From Clostridia bacterium (GTDB taxonomy: Bacteria > Bacillota > Clostridia > Christensenellales > Borkfalkiaceae): DNA of 64,000 nt. Position numbers and translations under genes: made by a program. The notes beneath the pieces were generated by a model. It had not been told where the DNA came from. It searched no databases and saw nothing but the letters and a program-made list of their open reading frames with translations. The stretch is taken from positions 1 through 64,000 of the forward strand of contig JAGASM010000027.1 of the NCBI GenBank assembly GCA_017621735.1, given 5' to 3'. Positions 1 through 8,486 of the stretch are shown here, in pieces; positions within the stretch are counted from its first letter, which is position 1, and each line of letters starts with the position of its first letter.

Positions 1-117
1 AATGAAATTGCGACAACCTTGTATATTAGCGAAAACACTGTTAAGAAAAATATTTCGAGCATTTACACGAAGCTTAACGTTTCGTCAAGGAACGAACTAT
101 TTGCTCTTTTCAAGTAA
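1..117 (+). CDS. LuxR/NarL-type HTH regulator, C-terminal end only
   Basis: The window opens inside a gene. Frame 1 reads 38 residues to the TAA at 115-117. They contain the recognition-helix pattern of GerE/LuxR HTH domains (ATTLYISENTVKKNISSIY, then KLNVSSRNEL). The N-terminal part, which would show whether it is a response regulator or a membrane sensor, is outside the window. It is followed by a terminator and then by the phased boxes and promoter of the zinc-ribbon gene set, so it may regulate that set. The family is clear; the target is inference. Confidence 0.8.
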   Translation, partial: NEIATTLYISENTVKKNISSIYTKLNVSSRNELFALFK

Positions 118-140
118 AACTGAATAACTAAAAGCGAGAA

Positions 141-170
141 AAGTCCGATTTTATCAATCGGGCTTTTTTT
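141..170 (+). terminator. Intrinsic terminator of the LuxR-type gene
   Basis: A 10-bp stem AAGTCCGATT / AATCGGGCTT (one G-T pair) with a 5-nt loop runs into a T tract, 24 bp after the stop codon. Confidence 0.85.
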
Positions 171-223
171 GCGCGTAAAATTGTTAAAAAACTGCGTGTA
201 TACTCGTTTGGGTAGGGCGTTTC

Positions 224-298
224 GGGCAAAAAGTACCCGTTTTTACCCGAAAAGTACCCGAGCGGGTAATATACTTTCGATAGATTCTCGTGTATAAT
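224..298 (+). promoter_or_regulatory. Phased TACCCG boxes and promoter
   Basis: TACCCG occurs at 234, 244 and 255, that is at 10- and 11-bp spacing on one face of the helix. An inverted CGGGTA at 263-268 makes a perfect TACCCG-AG-CGGGTA palindrome with the third copy. A TATAAT -10 lies at 293-298 with no good -35 (the expected position reads TATACT), as in activator-dependent promoters. The boxes abut the missing -35. Confidence 0.6.
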
Positions 299-363
299 TT
301 GGGCAAAATATAGGTGTGCAAAACAAGAAGACGGCAGACCGAATCTTGAAAGGAGGGGAAACG

Positions 364-693
364 ATGCTAAAAACAATAACTAAAAGAATCATAGATAGGT
401 CTACGGATGCGTTTTTCAAATTCGAGTTTCATTGCGATAGATGCGGAGCAGGATGGGAGAGTGAAACGTATTGTTTCGAGCACGGATTTCCCGACAAACT
501 TACCGAAGGTGAACAAAGAGCAAAAAATATTATGTGGAAAGTAGAGCACGATGCGGCACTTGAACGGGCGAATTTAGAAGCAAGACTGAAGTTCAATCAA
601 TGCAATTCCTGCGGAAGAATAATTTGCGACGAATGTTTTGCGATGGATGAAGACGAAGACTTATGTATTGATTGTGCAAGAAAAAACGGTTAA
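364..693 (+). CDS. Small zinc-ribbon/treble-clef protein
   Basis: A 109-residue soluble protein. The start at ATG 364 is chosen because GGAGGGG lies 6 bp upstream; an in-frame ATG at 316 has no ribosome binding site. One CxxC (HCDRCG) sits near residue 24, and a dense C-terminal cluster (CNSCGRIICDEC, then CIDC) sits from about residue 80 to the end, enough to bind one or two zinc ions. There is no signal peptide or membrane segment. It is the first gene of a five-gene co-directional run whose members share zinc-ribbon modules. I do not recognise the family. Nucleic-acid or protein binding is possible, but nothing shows which. Confidence 0.75.
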   Translation: MLKTITKRIIDRSTDAFFKFEFHCDRCGAGWESETYCFEHGFPDKLTEGEQRAKNIMWKVEHDAALERANLEARLKFNQCNSCGRIICDECFAMDEDEDLCIDCARKNG

Positions 694-724
694 AAACAAA
701 AGAGTTTAATATGGAGGAGTTTTT

Positions 725-1567
725 ATGGGATTATTTGATAAGATCACGCGAGGGATATCTCGGGGCATAGGAAATGCAATCGGCAACGCAACGCAAAAAG
801 CGGTGGAGAAAAAGGCAACGGAAGTTTTAACCCCTAAAATCAATCAGGCGGCGGATACGATCGCGGGCGGCTCCAAGCCGAGCGGAACGACGAATTCAAG
901 TTCTCTCGACGGCGCGCTCGGTAATTTTACGAATGCGGTTAACGGATACGTGACGCAAGCGGCACAAAACATGAAGGTTTGCCCTAATTGCAATAAACCT
1001 ACCTCATCGGATAAAAAGTTTTGCCCCGAATGCGGTACGGCGCTCCCCGATAAAACGGTTGCGCAAGCAGCAGTTTGTCCTAGTTGCGGAAAACAAAACA
1101 GTCTTTCCGAAAAATACTGTTCGGAGTGCGGAACAAAACTTCCAATCACGGTAGAAGCGGAGGAAAATCAAAGGAACTTAGACGAGCAAGTGATGAACGA
1201 ATGGCAAGAAAAATTATCTAATTACCCAAGATGGCGGCTTGGTGGTACGGACTATAATTTGGAGTATTATGATGAAGGGTATTATATCTTTACAGCAAAA
1301 TATCTTTCGCACGAAGAAGCGTATAGCGCCGTCATTTCCTATCGGGGGTTCTTAAAACAGAACGGTTTTAAGGAAGCAGGACAATATCCAAGTGTAGAAC
1401 ATTTATACAAAAAAGAAAACGGTGTGTGTTATCACGTAGATACCGAACATTGCTTTGAGGGTGATGCCGACCGTTTGACGATCGGGTTTGATAAGAGTGA
1501 GCCGCGCGGCGGGTTCGATTATGAAAAACCCGCACCGAAGAAGAAAGGATTTTTTGGATTATTTTAA
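725..1567 (+). CDS. Double zinc-ribbon protein
   Basis: 280 residues with an AGGAG site upstream. The N-terminus (about 1-50) is glycine-rich and amphipathic (GLFDKITRGISRGIGNAIGN), like membrane-surface helices, but has no signal peptide. Two zinc ribbons of the CPxCx(n)FCPECG type lie at about residues 85-103 and 118-136. About 130 residues of a compact C-terminal domain follow (WRLGGTDYNLEYYDEGYYIF...). The tail is lysine-rich (APKKKGFFGLF). Zinc ribbons of this kind occur in many Gram-positive proteins as adaptors. The C-terminal domain is not recognised. It is probably co-transcribed with its neighbours (31 bp after the previous gene). Confidence 0.75.
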   Translation: MGLFDKITRGISRGIGNAIGNATQKAVEKKATEVLTPKINQAADTIAGGSKPSGTTNSSSLDGALGNFTNAVNGYVTQAAQNMKVCPNCNKPTSSDKKFCPECGTALPDKTVAQAAVCPSCGKQNSLSEKYCSECGTKLPITVEAEENQRNLDEQVMNEWQEKLSNYPRWRLGGTDYNLEYYDEGYYIFTAKYLSHEEAYSAVISYRGFLKQNGFKEAGQYPSVEHLYKKENGVCYHVDTEHCFEGDADRLTIGFDKSEPRGGFDYEKPAPKKKGFFGLF

Positions 1568-1585
1568 TAAAGGAGAAAAGCGACA

Positions 1586-2986
1586 ATGAAAAAGAAAATA
1601 ACGTTATTGATTTCGACGGTCATGGCGGTAGTGGTTTTCGGTTTGGCGGCGTGCGACGAAAATCCGCTCGGCGGGGTGCCTCTTACGTTTGAGCAAGTCG
1701 AAGGCAAGGTGCAGGAGATGCCGACTTCAACGGATGACGGGGAAATCGAAAATGCAATCGACGAGGTGTTTGGCGTAGACCTTAACCTTCCCGAAGGATC
1801 ATATTCCGCGCAGACGTATACGATGGACGATGTGAGCATGTACGTGGTAACCGTATCGGGAGCAAACACAACCGCATCCGATTATTACAACAGCATCAAA
1901 TCGGAAATGATTGAAAAAGGCTATACGGCAGAAGATGCCGACCTTGCATTTTATAAGGTTTCGGGTGCCGTGGTTTATTCGGCGTCGGTAGACGCGGACG
2001 GATCGGACGTGACGATCGCATTCGGAGCGACTTCGTTTACCCAACTTCCCGAAGGGGAAAATCCGGGTGGGACGGTTCCGGGCGGTACGACTCCGGGCGG
2101 TACGATACCGGGTGGGACGGTTCCGGGGGGATTGCCCGAAGGCAATCTGAATGCATTTCCCGCAGCGACCATCAACGGGATGTTCTCGGAGTTGGGTGTT
2201 ACCATTCCAAACTGTACGTTGGGGAGCAGTTACAGCATTGATGAACAGTATACAAACGTAGAAAACGGGTTTGTATCCATTACCGTTACCTGCTACGGCA
2301 TGACGGCGGAAGACAGAGAGGCTTATAAACAAGCGTTGAGGGACGCGGGGTTCCAAAGTCAATACTACCTCGTGTACAGTCACAGTAATCGGTTCTATTC
2401 CGATTTGGTAGCGAGCAGCACCTATCACGACGGCAATCAAACGTATACCGTTACGTTTTCGGCAACTTATGAGGAGCCCGCGTACACCCTTCCCGAAAAC
2501 GTCCGCATTGATTACACGACGGACGGTTACTATTATTACACGGCGATCAAAATCGGGAACGATTACTACGTAAAAGAGGAAATGAGTTACGACGGCACGA
2601 CGATGAACTTCGAAGAGGAACTGTACTATCGGTGGACGAACGAAGGTTGGGAGTTGTGGGAAAATTACGGCGACGGTTGGGAACAGAGCACTTACGGAAA
2701 CGAAACGGAAATTGAATACGTAGAAGGCGATATTTTCGGTTTTATCGTAGAAGAGGCGGATATTCCCGATGAGGCCGTGCGAGGAGAAGATGCGACGCTG
2801 CTCGAAAAAACCGTGGAAGTGTGGGACTATGAGAGTTGGGGAACCACCACAAAATATTATAAAGACGCGGAAACGGGAATTCTTTTGAAGTACGAAGAAG
2901 GAATGTACGGCTATACGGCAGTGTATTCGGTAACCTCCATAGACACGACCGTAACCTCGTTCGGCGACGTTGAATTGCCGCAATAA
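1586..2986 (+). CDS. Lipoprotein with Pro-Gly-Thr repeat linker, function unknown
   Basis: 466 residues. The signal peptide ends in a lipobox (GLAAC, Cys23), so it is probably anchored to the outer face of the membrane. Two related regions flank a low-complexity linker (about 158-186) built from PGGT units. Each half has the theme 'amphipathic Tyr-rich segment, then ITVTCYGM / VVTVSGA'. The C-terminal 200 residues are rich in Tyr, Glu and Gly and resemble beta-rich lipoprotein domains (ENVRIDYTTDGYYYYTAIKI). No catalytic motif is visible. It starts 18 bp after the previous gene and is probably in the same operon. Confidence 0.75.
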   Translation: MKKKITLLISTVMAVVVFGLAACDENPLGGVPLTFEQVEGKVQEMPTSTDDGEIENAIDEVFGVDLNLPEGSYSAQTYTMDDVSMYVVTVSGANTTASDYYNSIKSEMIEKGYTAEDADLAFYKVSGAVVYSASVDADGSDVTIAFGATSFTQLPEGENPGGTVPGGTTPGGTIPGGTVPGGLPEGNLNAFPAATINGMFSELGVTIPNCTLGSSYSIDEQYTNVENGFVSITVTCYGMTAEDREAYKQALRDAGFQSQYYLVYSHSNRFYSDLVASSTYHDGNQTYTVTFSATYEEPAYTLPENVRIDYTTDGYYYYTAIKIGNDYYVKEEMSYDGTTMNFEEELYYRWTNEGWELWENYGDGWEQSTYGNETEIEYVEGDIFGFIVEEADIPDEAVRGEDATLLEKTVEVWDYESWGTTTKYYKDAETGILLKYEEGMYGYTAVYSVTSIDTTVTSFGDVELPQ

Positions 2987-3027
2987 AAAAGAAAAAAGAA
3001 AAAATAAATAAAACGGAGAAAACGACT

Positions 3028-3825
3028 ATGATGAACAAACTTAAAAATAATTTGACTTATGTGTTTTGTGCAGGATTGGGGCTTTTGAACTTTATATTCT
3101 TGGCGTTTAATTACATAGCGTCGTTTGCGGAATACAGTTATGGAGGATACGGCAATTATTCGCAATCCTACGGCGTGAGCGGATATAAAGTTATGGATTT
3201 GTGGGAACTCAAATTCAGTGGTGTGATGAGTTCTATTATGCAACTTTTCATTCTGTTGCTTGGTATTGCTTTGCTTGCTTGGGGCGTGCTGGGGCTTTTG
3301 AAAGCGTTCGGCGTATTTGAAAAATTCCCCGACAGTCTTGGAAACGTTTCTTGCAAAAAGATCGGCGAATTTGGACTTTTCGGTTTAGCAGGTCTTAACG
3401 TATTGCTCCTTATTTTCCTTATTATCTTAACGGCAAGCAACACCGAAAAGAGTGAATACGGCTCGGCAGGTATCAAACTTTCGGCAGGGATCTTCATCGC
3501 ACTCATCTTTACCGTAGGCGCAGTGGTTGCACTCAAAGTTTTAGAAAAGAAACTTCCTGCAACCGACGAAGGCGGAGAAACCGTAACCTATGTTTGCGGG
3601 AAATGTGGCAAGAAAGCGAAAGCAAAAGATAAATTCTGCAACGCTTGCGGCGGCGAAATTGAAAAGAAAGTTGTGGTAAAAGAAGAATACGCCTGTGAAA
3701 AGTGTGGCAAAAAAGCAACGGCAAAGGATAAGTTCTGTAACGGATGCGGCGGAGCTGTCGTAGTAAAGAAAGAAGAACCAAAAGAAGAAACGGCAACGAT
3801 TGATGACGTTGTTCCACAAGGATAA
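3028..3825 (+). CDS. Four-TM membrane protein with two C-terminal zinc ribbons
   Basis: 265 residues. Four hydrophobic segments lie at about 8-30, 70-95, 112-136 and 150-172. A cytoplasmic tail follows with two near-identical zinc ribbons at about 188-210 and 220-243 (CGKCGKKAKAKDKFCNACGG, and the same with T for the second A). Two ATGs are adjacent (3028 and 3031); either fits the CGGAG site. The tandem ribbons are so similar that they probably arose by recent duplication. The architecture (TM bundle plus double zinc ribbon) recurs in uncharacterised Firmicutes membrane proteins. Its job is unknown. Confidence 0.75.
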   Translation: MMNKLKNNLTYVFCAGLGLLNFIFLAFNYIASFAEYSYGGYGNYSQSYGVSGYKVMDLWELKFSGVMSSIMQLFILLLGIALLAWGVLGLLKAFGVFEKFPDSLGNVSCKKIGEFGLFGLAGLNVLLLIFLIILTASNTEKSEYGSAGIKLSAGIFIALIFTVGAVVALKVLEKKLPATDEGGETVTYVCGKCGKKAKAKDKFCNACGGEIEKKVVVKEEYACEKCGKKATAKDKFCNGCGGAVVVKKEEPKEETATIDDVVPQG

Positions 3826-3833
3826 CTAAAATC

Positions 3834-3857
3834 GGGGGATAGGAAACTTTATCCCCC
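3834..3857 (+). terminator. Hairpin after the TM/zinc-ribbon gene
   Basis: A perfect 8-bp stem GGGGGATA / TATCCCCC with an 8-nt loop, directly after the stop codon. There is no T run, so it may be an mRNA-stabilising or partial terminator hairpin. Confidence 0.5.
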
Positions 3858-3933
3858 TAACGCATAGGAAAGCAAAGGATAACAAAAAGAATAAAAAGGA
3901 AAAACAAAAAAATAAAAAATGGAGGTAAACAAA

Positions 3934-6900
3934 ATGAAAAAGTTTTTCTCAATAATCTTTTCATTGCTGATGATGTGTTCGTTTACGTTGACAGCGTGTA
4001 AGAACAACGATACGCCGCACACGTGTTCAAGCAAGTGTAGCGTATGTCAACATTGCACGGACGAAGATTGCACGGATTCGGCTTGTAGCAACAAGTGTCA
4101 AGGACACGGCGCAGAACATACTTGCGAAAGCGTGTGCCCGACGTGTGGCAGGTGCACGGATAGCTCGTGTACCGAAACGGCGTGCGTGAATAAGTGCCAA
4201 GGTCATACACCTGCACCCGGCACGCATACTTGTGAAAGCGTATGTCCTATTTGTGGAAACTGTATGGACGAAACGTGTACGGAAGACGAATGCGAAGAAA
4301 AGTGCGCAGGGCACGAGCAATCGGAAATGGCGGCGGCACAGTTCGTTGCAAACACGTCTAACTATTTGACGGACGCAAACGAAGGGATTTCGGCGGCAGC
4401 AGCGGCTCTCGGTAGCAGCGTTGAACTTTCTTATGCGGAGCCTTTCTTCCCGATTTCCCCGATGTCGGCAAGAACGACCACCCGTTCAAGCGGTGTAAAA
4501 TTGCTGTCGGCAAGAACGTATAACGCGGGCAATTCCATCGTTCTTCTTTCGGATACGAAGGATGAAATGATGATGTGCGGAAAATGCGGAGAAGTGGAAG
4601 TTACCGTTGAGCAAAAGTATTGCGACGCTTGCAAAGAAGCAATGAGTGGACAAACGAATCCCAAGAATTATTCGACGGGAGAAGCGTTGGAACAATACAT
4701 AATCTTCAATTCGGTAGCGAGAAAGATTCAACTTATCGTCGGTGCGACCGAATATTATACGGAACACGATTTCCCGTTCGCGACGGAAGACGAGCTTGCT
4801 CTGATCGGAACGGTTAAATTCGAGGGCGAATTGACCAAGCTTCTCAAAGAAATCGAAGATTACGAATTGAGCGCAAACGCAGACGGTTTCTACGTTATCG
4901 AAGAACCTACCTATGCAGACGGCACGTTTAATCCAGATACGGGCGAATTTGATAAAGATTTAGGCGGTCAAACGCTTATCTACAAAACCGTGCGCGGATA
5001 TAAACTTGATGGCAACACCCTAATAACTTCGACGTATACGATTTCTTATGATTTTATGAACAACAACGAAGAAACGATAAGCGAAGAAATTTACAAAGAA
5101 TATACGATGGACGGCAACAACTTCTATTATGAAAAGTATAAAGTGGTAGAAGGTCAAAAAGTCGTTGTCGATATGTTCGATATCATTAAAGAAGAAGCGG
5201 GCGATTATCTTGGCGACGTGTACTACGTACAAATGATATTGAACGGCGAAGAAGAAATTACGGGCATGCCTGCCGTTTACTTTGAAGAAGCGGTGGATCT
5301 CGCTGACCAATGGCAAACATACGTAAACGAAAAGATGGGTACGGGTTTACATACAGAAGTTCCCACCAAGGTTTACTTGAACGGCAGAATTCAAAAGGTC
5401 GATCGGGACGTAGAATACGACTTGTACTACTTCCGCGACTACGACTATGCGGTGGCGGGCTATGAAAGCACTTGCGAATTGCATCCTTGGACGGAGGAGT
5501 ATTGGGAGGAATTATATCATTATACCTATACTCGTGGGGATTCCGCGCCGTTGCCCGAAAGCTGGAAAAACGGCTTCGATACCAGCTTGGGCGCAAACCT
5601 TGAAGGTATGATTGAAGATTCGTTATACGGTAAGTATGCTGAAACGCTCGTATTCAGAGCAAGCGGATATACGATGCTTCCTGAGGAAAATGCAAAATAT
5701 TCGCCGTTTGAGCTTAAGGAATATAGCGTAACCTTGGACGTCAACGAAACTTATGATATCTTAGCTAGCTATGCGGACGGAGCGATTTATAATTACAGCT
5801 CGTCGAACGAGGACGTGGCGAGCGTAAGCGGTAACCAAGTGCAAGCGGGCGAAACGGAAGGCGAGGCGATTATTACCGTGCAACGGAATAATCTCGTGAG
5901 ATATTTCTACGTAACCGTTCGCAACCGACTTGTTGCGGACAATCCCGAAGAAATGGTAATCCGTTTGAGCACGAGCGAGTTTGCGACGTTTAACGCTTAT
6001 AGCAATCAAGACGACGAGATCGTATTCTCGTCCGATAACGCGGAAATCGTTACCATCGACGAAACGGGGCTGATTACCGCGCATAAGGAAGGTGCGACGG
6101 CGGTTTGGGCGGCTACGCAAGACGGTGAAAGATTTGAAAAGATGTTCGTTCGCGTGGTCGGCAGTACGGATATCGTATCGTTTTATCAACCGAACGAAGG
6201 CGGCGAGAGCGTAATTGCAACGACGCACCTTTTGGGGCTGGGTAAGATTTCCGTTACCTACGAAACGGTTTTGAGCTTGGATACCGAATATTATATGCTT
6301 TTCGAGGGCTTGGACGAGGGCGGCTCGTCTTATCAAGGCACTCCGATTAACGGGCTTCCGATTTATAATCTCCTCATCAACGGACGGAGTGCGGTGGATC
6401 ATCCCGACGTGACGGTTGCGAGCGTTTACGAGGAGTACCAAAACGATACGGGCGGCACCAATTCGCATTTCCTCAATAATTACCGTAGCGTAACCTTCCA
6501 TACGGCGGGAACGTACAAGTTTGAATTTTGGTATCAACACCAAGGCGGTGAATTTGTCGAAAGAGATACGAATCGACCCTCTTATTCGAATAACGTTCCC
6601 GTGAAGAACGTCGTGATTTTGGAAATCAATGTGACGGTTGGTACTCCGTATCCTTACAGATACGACAAAACCACGCACACCTACTACGTTTCAGATTACG
6701 CGGGCTTGCTTGCGTGGTACGACGCGCAACAGCTTAACAAAAGCACAAATCTCGTGCTTGAAGCGGACGTCAATATGCCGACCGACGCGGCGGAATTCTT
6801 GTTTGACCTTGACGGGGACGGCGTAAACGAAAGTAACTGGGGGCTTGAAACGAAGCTTTATACGGGCACGATTGACGGCAACGGTAAATATATTCGAGGC

Positions 6901-7650
6901 TTAACGATGAATATCGACGTGAGCGCGGATAAAGGTACGTACGTTGCTTTTGTGTCGCAGATGTTACACGGTGGCGTTATAAAGAACATTAATTTTGCGG
7001 ACGGTCAAATAACGAGCGGTTATGTCAGCGGCGTCGTCGGTAGACTTGCCGGCGGCGAGGTTCTCAACTGTACCAATGCGAATACCCTTTTCGCTCGGAA
7101 TAAGGCGGCGGGAATCGTACAAGATATTTGGTTCGGCGGACGGATTTTTGCTTGCGTGAATTACGGCTCGATCACTTGCGAAAACGGTGACGCGTCCGGA
7201 ATCGTTTGCGGATATTCGGTAACCGTTGGCACTTACGCGACGGTTGTCGGTTGTATAAACTACGGTAGCGTACAGGGGAATATTGCAGGTGGTATCGTAC
7301 CCCGCGGTGCGAATTGGAAGTTGTACGGCTGCGCCGATTTCGGAACGGTGACAGGAGAAACGTCGGGGAACGTGATTGCAAAACAGTCTCGGGGCGTAGG
7401 CTTGTACGGATGCGTCTATTCGTTAGACGAAGGCTTGAAGGTGTTAGAGCGATTGACAAATGAAAAAAAGGCAACCGTTTCTAATATAGGCATATTAGAA
7501 GACGCGATTGTAGAATTAAACGCGGCGATCGAGCAATACAACGCAACGGGTAGCGTAAAATGCAAGTACCGCTACGTTCTCAACACCAATCCCACGACCT
7601 CCGAGGCGTATCCTATTATTCTTCAAGAAGTGACGGACGCACAAGAATAA
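3934..7650 (+). CDS. Large lipoprotein with Cys-rich repeats, Ig-like and beta-helix regions
   Basis: About 1,238 residues. Start at ATG 3934, with GGAGG 9 bp upstream; the ATG at 3919 overlaps that site. The signal peptide ends at a lipobox (LTAC). Residues about 28-127 hold three copies of a roughly 33-residue repeat, HTCxSxCPxCGxCxDxxCTxxxCxxKCxGH, with about ten cysteines or histidines each. A lone zinc-ribbon motif follows (CGKCGEVEVTVEQKYCDAC, about 210-230). Residues about 597-742 contain two Big_2/Ig-like folds (YSSSNEDVASVSGNQV; FSSDNAEIVTIDETGLITAHKEG). Residues about 975-1155 look like a GLUG/right-handed beta-helix (GTIDGNGKYIRGL, then GxIxNxxFxxG turns). This is probably a surface adhesin or binding protein; the ligand is unknown. 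Confidence 0.8.
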   Translation: MKKFFSIIFSLLMMCSFTLTACKNNDTPHTCSSKCSVCQHCTDEDCTDSACSNKCQGHGAEHTCESVCPTCGRCTDSSCTETACVNKCQGHTPAPGTHTCESVCPICGNCMDETCTEDECEEKCAGHEQSEMAAAQFVANTSNYLTDANEGISAAAAALGSSVELSYAEPFFPISPMSARTTTRSSGVKLLSARTYNAGNSIVLLSDTKDEMMMCGKCGEVEVTVEQKYCDACKEAMSGQTNPKNYSTGEALEQYIIFNSVARKIQLIVGATEYYTEHDFPFATEDELALIGTVKFEGELTKLLKEIEDYELSANADGFYVIEEPTYADGTFNPDTGEFDKDLGGQTLIYKTVRGYKLDGNTLITSTYTISYDFMNNNEETISEEIYKEYTMDGNNFYYEKYKVVEGQKVVVDMFDIIKEEAGDYLGDVYYVQMILNGEEEITGMPAVYFEEAVDLADQWQTYVNEKMGTGLHTEVPTKVYLNGRIQKVDRDVEYDLYYFRDYDYAVAGYESTCELHPWTEEYWEELYHYTYTRGDSAPLPESWKNGFDTSLGANLEGMIEDSLYGKYAETLVFRASGYTMLPEENAKYSPFELKEYSVTLDVNETYDILASYADGAIYNYSSSNEDVASVSGNQVQAGETEGEAIITVQRNNLVRYFYVTVRNRLVADNPEEMVIRLSTSEFATFNAYSNQDDEIVFSSDNAEIVTIDETGLITAHKEGATAVWAATQDGERFEKMFVRVVGSTDIVSFYQPNEGGESVIATTHLLGLGKISVTYETVLSLDTEYYMLFEGLDEGGSSYQGTPINGLPIYNLLINGRSAVDHPDVTVASVYEEYQNDTGGTNSHFLNNYRSVTFHTAGTYKFEFWYQHQGGEFVERDTNRPSYSNNVPVKNVVILEINVTVGTPYPYRYDKTTHTYYVSDYAGLLAWYDAQQLNKSTNLVLEADVNMPTDAAEFLFDLDGDGVNESNWGLETKLYTGTIDGNGKYIRGLTMNIDVSADKGTYVAFVSQMLHGGVIKNINFADGQITSGYVSGVVGRLAGGEVLNCTNANTLFARNKAAGIVQDIWFGGRIFACVNYGSITCENGDASGIVCGYSVTVGTYATVVGCINYGSVQGNIAGGIVPRGANWKLYGCADFGTVTGETSGNVIAKQSRGVGLYGCVYSLDEGLKVLERLTNEKKATVSNIGILEDAIVELNAAIEQYNATGSVKCKYRYVLNTNPTTSEAYPIILQEVTDAQE

Positions 7651-7712
7651 ATCTATGCAACAACAAAAAGAGCATGCGAATTAACGTAGACGCTTTGAAC
7701 TAACAAAGAACG

Positions 7713-7742
7713 GCGGTGGGCTTCGGCTCACCGCTCGTTATG
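7713..7742 (+). terminator. Terminator after the large lipoprotein
   Basis: A 9-bp stem GCGGTGGGC / GCTCACCGC closed by a TTCG tetraloop, followed by a short T-rich stretch (TCGTTATGTTT), 62 bp after the stop. Confidence 0.7.
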
Positions 7743-7763
7743 TTTAATTTAAAAAAAGTAAAA

Positions 7764-7960
7764 CGAAAGATGTGGAAATTGATGGCACTGGCTTGATAAA
7801 AATTTAAACTCTCAAAATGAAAGTTATCTTTCTTTTCCACTAGTTCGCCGACCATTTCAGGAATATACATTATAGCGTGAAAATGTAGCCTGTTTGTATC
7901 TGCGCCACGTTCCCATACGCCTATGTATTTCCATTGTAAACTCTGGTTGGGGTTTACAAT
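7764..7960 (-). pseudogene. Remnant of a rolling-circle replication initiator (HUH Rep)
   Basis: The minus strand read from 7960 gives an open stretch: INPN-like start, then LQWKYIGVWERGADTNRLHF, then HAIMYIPEMVGELVEKK. The RLHFH element followed by a YIP motif is the metal-binding HUH core of Rep proteins from small plasmids and plasmid-like integrated elements. Upstream and downstream parts are absent and there is no start codon with a ribosome site, so only about 65 codons survive. It lies about 290 bp from the 3' end of tRNA-Ser, a usual landing place for such elements. The family call rests on motif recall and was not searched. Confidence 0.55.
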
Positions 7961-8161
7961 CTTTTTTTATATAAGTCCTTGAAATTCCTAGGACTTTGAA
8001 GACAAAAGAGTCAAGATTGTAAGGCTGCAATGTGTCTACGCGCGCGTACGCTACTTTTCGTGCAAAGATTGTAAAAATTACTTATCGTTCGATGGTTGGG
8101 CAATTCTTGGGTAAGATAATAGAGTAAGAGAAAGCGACAGCCGTATTGTATTAAAAAGAAA
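7961..8161. other. Intergenic, no gene seen
   Basis: About 200 bp between the Rep remnant and the tRNA terminators. Several short AT-rich stretches, no convincing ORF with a ribosome site, no structured RNA that I recognise. Confidence 0.5.
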
Positions 8162-8181
8162 AAGGGGTATAAAAACCCCTT
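8150..8181 (-). terminator. Second terminator downstream of tRNA-Ser
   Basis: On the minus strand AAGGGG / CCCCTT forms a 6-bp stem followed by TTTCTTTTT. It backs up the hairpin at 8205-8249. Confidence 0.6.
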
Positions 8182-8199
8182 AAAACGAATAAAAGACAA

Positions 8200-8249
8200 A
8201 GAAAAAGACACACACGGTAGAATTTTAACATTCCTTTCGTGTGTGTCTT
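8200..8249 (-). terminator. Long hairpin directly 3' of tRNA-Ser
   Basis: A perfect 12-bp inverted repeat, AAGACACACACG / CGTGTGTGTCTT (8205-8216 and 8238-8249), with a 21-nt loop. On the minus strand it is followed by TTTTTC, so it acts as the intrinsic terminator of the tRNA transcript. The distance from the encoded CCA end is only 2 nt. Confidence 0.75.
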
Positions 8250-8251
8250 GA

Positions 8252-8342
8252 TGGCGCAGAGAAGAGGATTCGAACCTCCGGATGAGTTCTCCCCATCACA
8301 CGATTTCCAATCGTGCTCCTTAAACCACTCAGACATCTCTGC
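8252..8342 (-). tRNA. tRNA-Ser (anticodon GGA)
   Basis: The minus strand folds as a class II tRNA. The 7-bp acceptor stem is GCAGAGA / TCTCTGC, the D-arm contains TGAGTGG, and the anticodon loop is ATTGGAAAT with GGA. A long variable arm (GATGGGGAGAACTCATC) and a TTCGAAT T-loop follow. The CCA end is encoded (8252-8254). GGA reads UCC and UCU serine codons. Confidence 0.95.
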
Positions 8343-8429
8343 AAAGCCTATTTATTATAAAATATCATTTGAAAAAAAGCAAGCGTTTTTCAATCAAACA
8401 TAAAAAATTTTCTTTCTTTTCTAAAACCG

Positions 8430-8458
8430 TTGCGGGAAAGAAAATTTTATGATACAAT
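8430..8458 (+). promoter_or_regulatory. Promoter of the GH51 gene
   Basis: TTGCGG (8430-8435), 17-bp spacer, TACAAT (8453-8458). The start codon is 28 bp further on. This rules out a start at 8430. Confidence 0.7.
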
Positions 8459-8486
8459 ATTTTTATCAAAATATAGGGGTAATGAT

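Noticed and set aside
1799-2983. Long reverse-strand ORFs (394 residues here; 464 at 9204-10598; 369 at 18439-19548)
   Set aside because: They lie opposite clear genes with promoters and ribosome sites and arise from codon bias of the sense gene; their products look basic and without domains.
8430-8486. Earlier start of the GH51 gene at 8430
   Set aside because: The promoter -35 and -10 boxes lie inside it, and the lipoprotein signal begins at 8487.
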